33,341 nt of DNA. Source: CAYFJO01 sp964343305 (GTDB taxonomy: Bacteria > Planctomycetota > Planctomycetia > Pirellulales > Pirellulaceae). The position numbers and the translations under genes are program-made. The notes below the pieces were generated by a model, which saw only the letters and a program-made list of their open reading frames with translations, did not search any database and had not been told where the DNA came from. The stretch covers positions 1 to 33,341 of the forward strand of contig CAYFJO010000072.1 in NCBI GenBank assembly GCA_964343305.1. Reading direction: 5' to 3'. This document shows positions 1-8,196 of this stretch, one piece after another. How positions within the stretch are numbered: the first letter of the stretch is position 1; each line of letters opens with the position of its first letter.

Positions 1-1
1 T

Positions 2-124
2 GCAACGGGCCACAACATGCTCGGGCTGAGTCTCGCCACTGCGACAGGCAAACTCGTTGCCGAAATTGTTCAAGATGAACCAACGCACATCGATGCAACC
101 GCGTTTTCTCCAGCTCGTTTTTAG
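2..124 (+). CDS. FAD-dependent oxidoreductase, DadA/D-amino-acid dehydrogenase-like, C-terminal end only
   Basis: Only the last 40 codons lie in the window, open from the left edge and ending in TAG. The visible residues contain GHNMLGLSLATATGKLVAE, the glycine-rich C-terminal segment that closes the FAD site in the DAO/DadA family, followed by the usual tail ending in FSPARF. Family members oxidise D-amino acids or related amines and pass electrons to the respiratory chain or to oxygen. The gene converges on the minus-strand SGNH fragment, with about 9 bases between the two stops. The family call rests on this tail alone, so the substrate cannot be named. Confidence 0.7.
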   Translation, partial: ATGHNMLGLSLATATGKLVAEIVQDEPTHIDATAFSPARF

Positions 125-133
125 TCAGGCCAT

Positions 134-667
134 TCATGAGCGAGACCGAAGGCTGACAAGAATCCAACTATCTTTTCCTTTGGACTTGTTCTCCACGACC
201 GTGTCGAAAGCGAACCCCTCTGTGCTCTCCCGGAAGAACGCGGCGTAGAACATGTTTGCAGCTAGATAAGCGCTGTACTGATTGGGATGCCCGTCATTGA
301 CATAGCGGAACTTCAGGTCGGTTCCGCCTTGCTGGATCTTCTTGATCCCCAGTCCAACCGCCACCACCGCATGGGGCTTGATACGCTGGGCCAGTTTCTG
401 AACGGTTTTCAACTCCATCTCCGTCCGCTCCAGGCCGACTGGTTTCGCCACCGACTCCTGATTCTGCGCGTGTGGGGCCGTGACATACAGGATCACTTTG
501 ATGCCCTCCCGCTCCGCGAGCTTGGTCCATTTCTGGGCATACTCGCAGTAGCCCGCATCGACATCAGCAACCACATCCAGCCAACTTTGCAACACCAGGT
601 AGTCCGACTTTACCCGCTCCCCATTTTCGCTTGGCCATCTGAGACTCCTTTCCTTGCTCAAATCCAT
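134..667 (-). pseudogene. SGNH/GDSL-type hydrolase fragment, N-terminus missing
   Basis: The 177-codon frame matches the C-terminal half of a planctomycete-type SGNH hydrolase. It shows a DYLVLQSW beta strand, a helix and strand ending in ILYVTAPH, and a late DGHPNQYSAYLAANMFYAAFF-like block (seen near codons 124-143) that looks like the block V Asp-x-His catalytic pair. No signal peptide or GDSL nucleophile block precedes it. Upstream in frame there is a TAG seven codons before the ATG, and the neighbouring frames show nothing that continues the domain. It is therefore probably a truncated remnant, although translation from the ATG at 667 is possible. It lies in a block with two other broken genes. 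Confidence 0.5.
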
Positions 668-905
668 GCCCTCCGCCGGGCTAATCTAACGGCCAAACTC
701 TCGCTTTCCCACTGATCCAGTTTTCGGGGTCCACTTCACAAATCCTGAGTCGATGCTCAACCCGCTCCCTCAGCGTCGGCTCATCAAGCGTGTAGCAAAG
801 TGTAGTTAATTGCCTCGAAACCAACTGAATTTGGCCTAATCGCCGGGGATTTGATGACGGTGCCAAAACGCCGCAAAATCCTGCTTTTCCCGGCGGTTTC
901 GGGCC
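668..905. other. Unassigned stretch between two gene remnants
   Basis: About 240 bases separate the SGNH fragment from the broken sulfatase start. A short open frame (about 60 codons, minus strand) spans 681-866, but I recognise no domain in it and it has no clear ribosome site. The stretch is most simply read as decayed coding DNA left when the genes on either side lost their middle parts. Confidence 0.4.
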
Positions 906-1046
906 TCAGTACGGCATAGCATCGCACTTATCATCGACAAAGATGAAAACGATGTTCGGCGGACGGTCGGAAGCGGCCTTCAATGAGGCGGGACAACACC
1001 AAAGCAGCACGCCCGCAAATAGCGCTAAACCAGTCTGGTGGCTCAT
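906..1046 (-). pseudogene. Sulfatase gene collapsed to its first 46 codons
   Basis: The frame opens with a signal peptide (hydrophobic run LALFAGVLLWCC, then SLKAASDRPP) and the sulfatase entry strand NIVFIFVDD, whose paired Asp would bind the active-site calcium. After that it runs into KCDAMPY and a stop, instead of the usual DDxGxxDxxxYG continuation. The formylglycine motif and the rest of the roughly 450-residue enzyme are absent. Its ATG overlaps the TGA of the intact upstream sulfatase as ATGA, so it was once the translationally coupled next gene of the operon. It cannot encode an active enzyme. Confidence 0.8.
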
Positions 1047-3052
1047 GGTGTCACTCCTGCAAAGTCCCATGACTTCTCCCGGCCGCTTTTGTCCAGGAAC
1101 TGGATTGTTTGCACTTCCACTGCCGTCTTTTCGGCGGGGAAGTACAACCGGATAACGCTGACTTTGCCTTCGATGGGTAACTGAACCGAGACGTCCTGCC
1201 AGTTCTTTCCGGCGGGCAGATCGTACGTGACAAGTTGTGCGGACTCGGGAAACGTCTCCTGGCTGGCGGTCTTCCATTGAATTCGTCCTTCGCCGCCAGC
1301 CGTGCTGCGGGCGCGAAGTTTCACTGTCAGCGGACCATTGAACTTCACCTGGGCCGTTCCCAGGAAAGGCAGACGCCCTTGTCCAATGACGCGGATCGCA
1401 TCGTCCGCTGTGACCACTTTGCACTTTCTGGCAACAAGGCCCGCGATCGGATCCAGATTCTTGTCGTCAGGCTTACCTGCTGCCCCGGCGTTGAAGGCAA
1501 GATTCGGTTTGGGGTATAGGGCGCCAGTGTCCTTCACGAACTGGTCGATTAATGCGTCCAGTTCTTTCACTTTGTCCGGACTCTCGCTCGCTAGATTCCT
1601 GGTTTCGCCGATGTCTTCTGTGAGATTGTACAACTCGCGGACTTCCGGATATTTGGGATGCGGCTCGAACCGTCGAATCAACTTCCAATCTCCCTGGCGG
1701 ACCGACACCGCGGGAATCAGATGCGGAAACCAGGTGAAGTATGCCTGACGTTTGAGCCGGCCAGTTTGTTTCAGGATGGGCATCAACGACTCACCATCCA
1801 CGATGTGTCCTGCGGGCTTCTCCAGCCCGGCGGCTTCGAGAATCGTTGGATAAAGGTCAATCGGACCGACGACGGAATCGCTGAGGGAACCAGCTTCAAC
1901 TTTACCGGGCCAGCGCACCATCAGAGGAATGCGCTGTCCCCCTTCGTAGATTCTTCCTTTTCCTTCACGCAGCGGAGCGTTGTTTGTGGGCGGCTGATCA
2001 CCGGCCCATTTCTTCCAGTCCTGCACGAAGTCCCATTTCGGGTGCCCCGGTTTGACGTTCATCCCTCGGCTACCGGGCACGTTGCTGTGCGTGTTACCTC
2101 CGTTATCCGAATAGAAGATGAACAGTGTGTTGTCCGTCAGCCTGAGTTCATCAAGCTTGTCTATCACACGGCCGAGACTTTCATCCACGCTCTTCAGCAT
2201 CGACGCCATGATGGGATTCCGCTGCTTGCCGCGCGGGTCCGTCTTCTCGGCAAATCGCTTCGTGTACGCTTCCTTGTGCCCCCACGGTCCATGAACGGCG
2301 TAATGCCAGAAGTTGAGGAAGAACGGTTCGTCCTTGTTCGCCTCGATGAAATTGATCGCTTCATCTGTGAGACGGTCGGTGATGTACTCACCGTCGGGTC
2401 CGTCGGTGATCGTCCCCACAGGGTGCCTGGGGCTGGGCTCACCGGTCTTGTGAACTCCATAAGGTGAGAAGTAATTCGAACCGGGAGGCCCAGGACTGGG
2501 CTGGGCGTGGAAGGCGACTTCAAATCCGTGCCGCTCGGGCCAGTGCTCCTGGCTCAAGCCGAGATGCCACTTCCCGAAATGTCCCGCGCGGTAGCCCGCG
2601 CCGTGCAACACCTCGGCAAGAGTCACGAGATCGAGATCAAGATAGTTCCTGCTCCTGGCATAGATAAATTGTTGATTGGCTGGCGCCCTCGCAGGATACG
2701 GAGAAGCATCTGCGGGAGCTGCCGGCTGATGGCCACTGGCGGATGTCACGCCATGACGAGACGAATACTGACCACTCAATATCGATGCGCGAGTCGGCGA
2801 GCATAACGGCACGGCGTACGCATCCGTGAATCGCATCGACTGAGCTGCCAGCCGTTTCATGTTTGGAGTTTCGTAGTACTGCGAACCGTAAGGCGTGCTG
2901 TCCATCCAACCCATGTCGTCCACCAAAAAAAGGACAACATTGGGTTTGGCGGTTGGTTGATGGTCGACAGCAATCACGTTGCTTGCCGTCATCAATATCA
3001 TCCCCGCCACCAGAACGAACAGACGTGTGGCCGATATTCGTTGTTTCTTCAT
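1043..3052 (-). CDS. Secreted formylglycine-dependent sulfatase (arylsulfatase A-like)
   Basis: The 669-residue protein has a signal peptide (about residues 1-28), the calcium-binding strand PNVVLFLVDDMGW (Asp45, Asp46), and the maturation motif CSPTRASILSG, whose Cys84 would become formylglycine. FYSDNGGNTH near the middle and GKWHLG earlier are further family signatures. It should hydrolyse sulfate esters of polysaccharides in the periplasm or outside the cell, after activation by a formylglycine-generating enzyme not encoded here. The last 130 or so residues form an extra beta-rich domain beyond the usual sulfatase length of about 500. The gene overlaps the broken sulfatases on both sides by 4 bases (ATGA), indicating an old three-gene operon. 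The substrate is unknown. Confidence 0.93.
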   Translation of the reverse strand: MKKQRISATRLFVLVAGMILMTASNVIAVDHQPTAKPNVVLFLVDDMGWMDSTPYGSQYYETPNMKRLAAQSMRFTDAYAVPLCSPTRASILSGQYSSRHGVTSASGHQPAAPADASPYPARAPANQQFIYARSRNYLDLDLVTLAEVLHGAGYRAGHFGKWHLGLSQEHWPERHGFEVAFHAQPSPGPPGSNYFSPYGVHKTGEPSPRHPVGTITDGPDGEYITDRLTDEAINFIEANKDEPFFLNFWHYAVHGPWGHKEAYTKRFAEKTDPRGKQRNPIMASMLKSVDESLGRVIDKLDELRLTDNTLFIFYSDNGGNTHSNVPGSRGMNVKPGHPKWDFVQDWKKWAGDQPPTNNAPLREGKGRIYEGGQRIPLMVRWPGKVEAGSLSDSVVGPIDLYPTILEAAGLEKPAGHIVDGESLMPILKQTGRLKRQAYFTWFPHLIPAVSVRQGDWKLIRRFEPHPKYPEVRELYNLTEDIGETRNLASESPDKVKELDALIDQFVKDTGALYPKPNLAFNAGAAGKPDDKNLDPIAGLVARKCKVVTADDAIRVIGQGRLPFLGTAQVKFNGPLTVKLRARSTAGGEGRIQWKTASQETFPESAQLVTYDLPAGKNWQDVSVQLPIEGKVSVIRLYFPAEKTAVEVQTIQFLDKSGREKSWDFAGVTP

Positions 3053-3378
3053 TCGTGTCTCATTTCAAGCGATTGATAGGGCCAACATGCAACGTCTAGT
3101 TGCACGGCCTTCCAATTGCCAATCCTTGCACCGCGTTTACCAGAATAATGTTGCGTGAAACGCATTCCTTCGCTTGCCAATCGGTCGATGTTCGGTGTGT
3201 CGAACTTTATCTGGCCGTAGCACCCCACGTCGCCATATCCGACATCATCGAGCAGGATGTAAACGATGTTGGGTTTCGCGGCGGACACGACACTTGTGAA
3301 TAGAGATGTCATGAAAAATGCGAACAAGAATCCAATTGATGTGACACAAATTCTCATGACGTAATTCCAAGATAGCAT
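3049..3378 (-). pseudogene. Sulfatase with large internal deletion
   Basis: The first 80 codons are a clean sulfatase N-terminus: a hydrophobic signal segment, KPNIVYILLDDVGYGDVGCYG, then TPNIDRLASEGMRFTQHYSG. At this point family members normally enter the formylglycine motif. Here the frame jumps to RIGNWKAVQ, which resembles the C-terminal strand of sulfatases (family form: R.G.WK.V), and ends about 16 codons later. Some 350 codons are thus missing and the active-site cysteine is lost. A second possible ATG is at 3357. The TGA overlaps the start of the intact sulfatase, so translation of this short frame may still feed ribosomes to it. Confidence 0.75.
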
Positions 3379-3639
3379 TGTTAATTTCCCGTATGGTTTG
3401 TCCTTGTAGTCGGGTCTGAGTATAAACGAGCGAACATGAAATTACAGTGTGGTTGCGGGTTGGGCCTGAATGCCAACGCGGGACCGAGAACTTGACTCGT
3501 TCTTCGTCTGTACCGCCCCTGAGAAAACCCACCGAAGTGTTGCGGCTCGGCATCACTTTGAAGTGAATCGACTTCAAAGCAAGATAGCCCACCGAAACTG
3601 GTTTTACGAGTTTTCATGTATTGCTGCCGCTGCGCCGAA

Positions 3640-3975
3640 CTATGTTATCCAGCGTTTGCTGACTCGCAGCACACCCTGTTCGCATTTGTGACACACAACG
3701 TCCTCATCGTCTCCGATCGCAAAAACGAGGTCGCTTGAATCGCACTTGGGACATCGCGGATCGTCTTCGCGTGGGTGTGGTGAGATGATCATTCGTGTCT
3801 TACCACACCCGCGGCAGTACATGCGCGCTTCATGGCCTTCGATTGGTCGCTTGCGGCCGCGTGGGCGAGATATGCGGACACGATAGCCTTTGTCATCGGT
3901 GTAGAACGCCCACCAGCCAGCCGTCTTCTTGGTGTGGCCGCAGTGATCGCACGTCAATGAGAAACCACGTGCCAT
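3640..3975 (-). CDS. Small protein with four CxxC pairs (double zinc-ribbon-like)
   Basis: From the ATG at 3975 the protein has 111 residues. It carries CDHC (Cys9/12), CRGC (Cys54/57), CPKC (Cys75/78) and CHKC (Cys95/98), which would form two four-cysteine zinc ribbons. A basic stretch RISRPRGRKRP lies inside the first ribbon, and a short acidic loop (IGDDEDV) inside the second. This pattern suggests a nucleic-acid or protein contact role in the cytoplasm, but no family is recognised. The frame can also be read from a TTG at 4047, adding 24 residues that include another CxC. I prefer the ATG because those residues look unlike the rest. No partner gene is adjacent in the same direction. Confidence 0.6.
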   Translation of the reverse strand: MARGFSLTCDHCGHTKKTAGWWAFYTDDKGYRVRISRPRGRKRPIEGHEARMYCRGCGKTRMIISPHPREDDPRCPKCDSSDLVFAIGDDEDVVCHKCEQGVLRVSKRWIT

Positions 3976-4346
3976 TGGGTTATTACCGCGCGTACAACGG
4001 CAGGATTTGCCAACGCCGTCTCGTAGGAAGCGAAAGACGCTGGCCAACCAAATGATTATACAAAGTGAGGGCTCGTTGAATGAAGAAAGAAGGCGGGCTC
4101 ATTCGCGCAGGGCGGTCAAACTTTAACGCGCCACTGCGACAGGACGAATCATATTATTGCGATTCATACGACTACACGGAAAGATCCCGAATTCCGCTAC
4201 AACTCACACCGCACATTGCTGTGCAGAAAGCAGTTGAACCATGCGATCCATGAAACGCCTCACTATCTTGACCTATATTTTGATAAGGCAAGCGACGAGA
4301 GGCAGATCTTTGTCGCGTTTCTTTTGACTTAAATGGGGCAGAATCC
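3976..4346. other. Divergent intergenic region
   Basis: About 370 bases separate the zinc-ribbon gene (minus) from the PilZ gene (plus). The part nearest the zinc-ribbon gene may be coding if the TTG at 4047 is used. Beyond the TATAAT at 4055-4060, I see no further gene, repeat or convincing -35/-10 pair for the PilZ gene. Confidence 0.45.
4055..4060 (-). promoter_or_regulatory. Candidate -10 element (TATAAT) for the zinc-ribbon gene
   Basis: A perfect TATAAT reads on the minus strand, 8 bases before the TTG at 4047 and about 80 before the preferred ATG at 3975. The flanking context TGTATAATCA recurs upstream of the radical SAM gene (near 26587). No good -35 hexamer is seen at normal spacing. 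If this promoter is used, the TTG start would be nearly leaderless, which also favours the ATG. Confidence 0.35.
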
Positions 4347-4970
4347 ATGTTGGAACTGACGGCACTCGCAGATCTGTTTCTGCAAATGCCTCGAAACGCG
4401 TCCGAACGTGTTCTTCATCCGGGTCGACTTACCGGCGGACTAGGGACCACCATTACCGCGGTGTTTGAAGCCCCAGGATTGGAAATCCCAATCGGGCGGG
4501 AAGTGGCGATCTATTACAATTTGAGGCAGAAATTTGTCCGACAAGATGCTCGAATCGTCGATGTTCTCTGTGATGAGAGTGACGACGTCGACGGACTTCA
4601 GGTCACGATCGAAAAAACGGGCGAGCCGATGCTTGCCGAGTCTCGTGCATGTTTTCGTGTCTCAACAGTGCTGGAGGGGATTTCGATCGGCTTTGGCCAG
4701 CATTCAGACTGCCCTCTCGCTGACATCAGCCACACGGGTTTCGCCGTGATATCAACCGAGATTTTTGAAATCGGCTGCGTCGTGCCGACAACATTGCGAT
4801 ATAACGATTTGGCCGCAGACGGTTATGTGCGTGTGCAAAGCAAGCGTGGACTGACCGATGGACGATTTCGCTATGGCACGTTTTGTTTCGAAAAATCGCT
4901 CGAAAAAACGATCCAGACAATCGTCATGGTAATTCAGCGCGAGCAGTTGCAGCGACTGGCCGCGAAGTGA
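4347..4970 (+). CDS. PilZ-domain protein (probable c-di-GMP receptor)
   Basis: The 207-residue protein has an N-terminal beta-rich part resembling the YcgR/flagellar-brake N-domain (about residues 20-95), then a PilZ domain. In the PilZ domain, R100-ACF-R104 fits the RxxxR motif and D126-I-S128-HT-G131 fits (D/N)xSxxG. Together these are the residues that bind cyclic di-GMP in known PilZ proteins. There is no signal peptide or membrane segment, so it is cytoplasmic. A weak GGGGC lies upstream of the ATG. It converges with the ABC-permease gene and nothing nearby names its output, which in this family is usually motility, adhesion or polysaccharide export. Confidence 0.8.
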   Translation: MLELTALADLFLQMPRNASERVLHPGRLTGGLGTTITAVFEAPGLEIPIGREVAIYYNLRQKFVRQDARIVDVLCDESDDVDGLQVTIEKTGEPMLAESRACFRVSTVLEGISIGFGQHSDCPLADISHTGFAVISTEIFEIGCVVPTTLRYNDLAADGYVRVQSKRGLTDGRFRYGTFCFEKSLEKTIQTIVMVIQREQLQRLAAK

Positions 4971-5007
4971 TCTGGGTCGGCTTGATGGTCGTTGTAAAAG
5001 TTTCGCC

Positions 5008-6330
5008 TTACTCGTGGCGCAACGCTTCGACGGGGTCCATCGAAGCGGCGCGGACCGCCGGGTACAACCCAAAGACGATGCCGATCATCACCGAGATGCA
5101 AAACGCCAAAGCGATGGACCAGGGCAGCACAACCGGGCTGGCGGTCTGAACGACTTCGGGCAAACCTTGCATGATGTGCGGTGAAGATCGCTCTAGGAAT
5201 TCTCGAATTTGCACGACAAGAAACGGGCAAGCCAAGCCCGCGAGGATTCCCACCAAGCCGCCGGTGGTGGTCAACAGTGTAACTTCGACCAGGAATTGCC
5301 GGACAATGTCCGACCGCTTGGCACCCAGCGCACGGCGAACGCCGATTTCGCGAGTTCGTTCTGTGATCGTGGCCAGCATGATGTTCATGATGCCGATGCC
5401 GCCAACCAACAGTGATATGACGGCGATCAGTCCCATGAAGACCATGAACAGAATCCTCGTCGTGCGAGCCTGTTCCAGTAGTTCCAAAGGCGTCACGACA
5501 GCGAAGTCCTTCTCGCTGTGCAGCCGCTCCATTGTGTTCTCAATGGACTTCGCCGTCTTGACGACTTCGTTTGCCGATTTGACTTGAAACGTGATCTGGC
5601 TGATTTGCACCTGCTGACCGCTGCGTTGCCCCGCGCTGAGTGTCAATGTGCGATCGCCGATCCTGCGCCAAAACGTCGTGATCGGAATGTAGATGTCATC
5701 ACTGAAATCCTGTGACGACAGCGAACCGGCGATGCCCGCCATCGGCAGACGCGATTTCATCACTCCTACCACCAGGTACGACATTTGTCGAATGCGAATG
5801 GCCTGCCCAAGGGGATTGCTCAACGGAAAAAACTTGCGAGCAATGCCGGCACCAAGGACACATACGTTGTCGTTGTTGTCCATGTTGATGGGTGATAGAA
5901 AATGCCCGCGTTCGACATTCAGATGCATCATGTCGTCGTACTCGGGAGTACAACCGACGAGGCGAGCATTGAGCGACTTGTCTCGGTAGTAGGCTTCGCG
6001 ATAGGCTTCGCGAATTCGCAACGCCTGATCGATCGACGGAATGGTATCCATCAAGATCTGGTAATCTGATCGCGAGACTCCATACGGAAACCAGAATTCC
6101 GTGTTTTCCGCCGAGTCATTGTCGGGCACCACCGAGCGGAGGATGATGTTGGTGACGCCGAGGTCTTCGATCTGTTCCTGTGCAGCCTGACTGATCCCTT
6201 CGCTGATTGCCAGCAACCAAACAACGCTGGCGACGCCGATAAAGATCCCCAGCACGGTCAACAATGACCGCATCGGATGCAGAAGCAAGCTCTTGATGCT
6301 CAGTTTCCAGGTTTGATAGTCGAACAGCAT
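5008..6330 (-). CDS. MacB/FtsX-type ABC transporter permease without ATPase domain
   Basis: The 440-residue protein has the MacB permease layout. A first membrane helix lies near residues 20-45 (within SLLTVLGIFIGVASVV), followed by a large periplasmic domain (about 50-285). Three C-terminal helices follow near 290-315, 345-375 and 405-430, with the FtsX signature ERTREIGVRRALGAKRSDI and the terminal RAASMDPVEALRHE. Such permeases are mechanotransmitters that drive periplasmic substrates into a TolC channel when powered by an ATPase. Full-length MacB has the ATPase at its N-terminus; here it is absent, and no separate ATPase gene is adjacent. The gene follows the adaptor gene after 15 bases, so the two form an operon. 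Confidence 0.9.
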   Translation of the reverse strand: MLFDYQTWKLSIKSLLLHPMRSLLTVLGIFIGVASVVWLLAISEGISQAAQEQIEDLGVTNIILRSVVPDNDSAENTEFWFPYGVSRSDYQILMDTIPSIDQALRIREAYREAYYRDKSLNARLVGCTPEYDDMMHLNVERGHFLSPINMDNNDNVCVLGAGIARKFFPLSNPLGQAIRIRQMSYLVVGVMKSRLPMAGIAGSLSSQDFSDDIYIPITTFWRRIGDRTLTLSAGQRSGQQVQISQITFQVKSANEVVKTAKSIENTMERLHSEKDFAVVTPLELLEQARTTRILFMVFMGLIAVISLLVGGIGIMNIMLATITERTREIGVRRALGAKRSDIVRQFLVEVTLLTTTGGLVGILAGLACPFLVVQIREFLERSSPHIMQGLPEVVQTASPVVLPWSIALAFCISVMIGIVFGLYPAVRAASMDPVEALRHE

Positions 6331-6345
6331 TCTTGTCGGTCCAGA

Positions 6346-7926
6346 CTACTTCTCGTCGGCTGCGTTTGTGGTGTTTTCTTGGGGTGCCACTTTGGCCCAA
6401 AGTAAGTCTGGGTTGAGTGCAACTTGCTCGCCCTCGGAGATGCCATCGTCCAGCACGACAAAACTGCCGTTGCTGGAGCCGACGGCAACCTGGCGCGTCA
6501 TCCAACTGCTGTTCTCGGCACGAACGAGGCAGTAGTGAGCGCCTGATTGTTCCAACACGGATTGGATTGGCACTTGAAAAACATTCTCTTTTCTTTCGAC
6601 CAGGATTCGAACTTTTGCGCGCTGGCCGGGGGTGATTCCTTCCGGTGGATCATTGATTTTGATCTCGATGCCGTACTCGATTGCTCCGCCATACCATTGC
6701 CGAGGGTAAGGGAAATCATTGATCTTGATGACCTCGCCAGCTACCGGTAGATCGGGATTCACATCGAGTTCGACCTTCGCGGAATCGCCTTCCTCGATCT
6801 GTTTGATCTTGGAGTCATTGACTCGCACACGCACGCGCATCTGTTTCGGATCGGGCAGACGAAGGACGACCTGCCCTTCGCGAATTTGCGCCCCCTCTTC
6901 AATCACAATATTGTCACGCCGTTCAAAGTCGTTTGCATAAACGACCTGTCCCGCTCCCTGCGCGAATTCCTGACAATTGGCGATTTGGCCGTCGATTTCA
7001 TCGAGTCGTTTTTGGCTGAGTTCCAAGGTGCGGGTGGCCATTTCCAACGCCGCTTCTTGTTTTCTAATTTCCGCTTGATACTCATTGACCATTCTCGCCA
7101 ACGTGTATTTGTTGTGTACGTCCAACTTCTTTTCGACGACTTGCACATTCTTCCTTGCCATTTCGACGGCCACTTCCTGGGCTTCCAGTTGGAGTCGTGA
7201 TACGTAGCCTTTCTTGAACACGCGTTGCGAGTGCTTCAAGAACTCCTCGGCGGTTTTAAGTTGCGACTGTGCCTGAAGAACCTCGCTCTCGAATGCCACC
7301 TGGTCGACGACAAACAGTCCATCTTTGTACTCATTCAAAGTCAACTTGGCTTTTTCGAGTTCGCTTTGCGCATCAATGACAAGTTTCTTGTCCGACGCCA
7401 CGAGGATTTCCTGCTGCTTCTTGGAAAACACAAAAGCCGAGTCGTCAAACTTCAACAACAATTCGCCAGGGATCTGCAGCGTCTTGCGGGCGTTGATGCT
7501 CGCTTCCAAGTCTGCGTTCGCCTTTCGTAGTGCCTCTTCGGTGGTTCGGTACTGCTTCACCAATTGCTCGACCGTTTCGTTGCCTTGAGCCTTGATCTCT
7601 CGTGGGCCAAACACATCGCCCTCTTCAATGACGGAGTAGATCGTCGATGCCGCCTTTCCTTCAGACTTCACTTTGCAGCGAATTGCCACGGGATCAATGC
7701 TCTCGACGTCGCCCGATTCAGTGACAAATGATTCAAACGTCCCGCGCTGAACGGTGTGCAAGAGCAATAGATCGGGATCGCTATCGGCCGCGGACGGGTC
7801 GGAGTTGAACACGATCGGCACCATGACAAATGCAAGCACAATGCATAGAGCGATCACGATGATGACCGTGACCAAGGAGCGACCGGAACGCTGAACGAAA
7901 CTCTGACGCAACGGAGAAGTTTTCAT
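6346..7926 (-). CDS. MacA/HlyD-type periplasmic adaptor with LysM-like insert
   Basis: From the ATG at 7926 the protein has 526 residues; a GTG at 7968 would add 14. One membrane anchor lies near residues 18-40. The first lipoyl half (about 60-105) is followed at 109-153 by a stretch that reads like a LysM domain: GNETVEQLVKQYRTTEEALR, then KANADL and LQIP. The second lipoyl strand GELLLKFDDS resumes at 154. A long coiled-coil hairpin (about 170-330), the returning lipoyl strand and beta-barrel/membrane-proximal domains (about 350-510) follow. The family bridges an inner-membrane permease and a TolC channel. It is followed by the permease gene and is divergent from the TolC-like gene. Confidence 0.88.
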   Translation of the reverse strand: MKTSPLRQSFVQRSGRSLVTVIIVIALCIVLAFVMVPIVFNSDPSAADSDPDLLLLHTVQRGTFESFVTESGDVESIDPVAIRCKVKSEGKAASTIYSVIEEGDVFGPREIKAQGNETVEQLVKQYRTTEEALRKANADLEASINARKTLQIPGELLLKFDDSAFVFSKKQQEILVASDKKLVIDAQSELEKAKLTLNEYKDGLFVVDQVAFESEVLQAQSQLKTAEEFLKHSQRVFKKGYVSRLQLEAQEVAVEMARKNVQVVEKKLDVHNKYTLARMVNEYQAEIRKQEAALEMATRTLELSQKRLDEIDGQIANCQEFAQGAGQVVYANDFERRDNIVIEEGAQIREGQVVLRLPDPKQMRVRVRVNDSKIKQIEEGDSAKVELDVNPDLPVAGEVIKINDFPYPRQWYGGAIEYGIEIKINDPPEGITPGQRAKVRILVERKENVFQVPIQSVLEQSGAHYCLVRAENSSWMTRQVAVGSSNGSFVVLDDGISEGEQVALNPDLLWAKVAPQENTTNAADEK

Positions 7927-7988
7927 TTTGGCGGGATGTTGAGGTTGGCTTAAGGCGCGCGTAATCACGAAGTGAACGACACCTTTGC

Positions 7989-7994
7989 ATTATA
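7989..7994 (-). promoter_or_regulatory. Candidate -10 element (TATAAT) for the adaptor-permease operon
   Basis: TATAAT reads on the minus strand about 62 bases upstream of the adaptor ATG, in the divergent region shared with the TolC-like gene. I see no matching -35 box, so the call rests on the hexamer and its position. Confidence 0.3.
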
Positions 7995-8149
7995 ACGACA
8001 ACCGAAGCTGCTCGCCGCGCCTTGCGGCTTGATCGGGTTGTAGCGGCTTTGCTGCATGTCGCGCTTTTGACGGCGCCAGGTGGTTGAATAACTCGCAGCA
8101 TCGGTAATCCCGCACAATCGCTAAAGACCGTACTTCCTGCAAAACGATA

Positions 8150-8171
8150 CGAACCGATGTGCTACGGTTCG
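8150..8171. promoter_or_regulatory. Inverted repeat upstream of the TolC-like gene
   Basis: CGAACCG and CGGTTCG form perfect 7-bp arms around an 8-base centre, 26 bases before the TolC-like ATG. Its site between divergent efflux genes fits an operator for a dimeric regulator. A chance palindrome is also possible, and no regulator gene is nearby. Confidence 0.3.
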
Positions 8172-8196
8172 AAGTTTGTTGATCGATATCCCACCA

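Noticed and set aside
57..248. Plus-strand open frame of 63 codons at the left edge
   Set aside because: It overlaps, in another frame, the clear oxidoreductase C-terminus and the SGNH fragment, and it has no recognisable domain.
681..866. Minus-strand frame of 61 codons between two gene remnants
   Set aside because: No domain, no ribosome site and a position inside a decayed block; a chance frame or unrecognisable debris.
3381..3617. Minus-strand frame of 78 codons upstream of the broken sulfatase
   Set aside because: The composition shows no fold or motif and no ribosome site is seen; the stretch is more likely the operon's leader region.
34..4146. The 15-base string CGCCACTGCGACAGG found near 34 and again near 4131
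   Set aside because: One such match is expected by chance in a window of this size; the flanks do not match and no repeat structure surrounds it.
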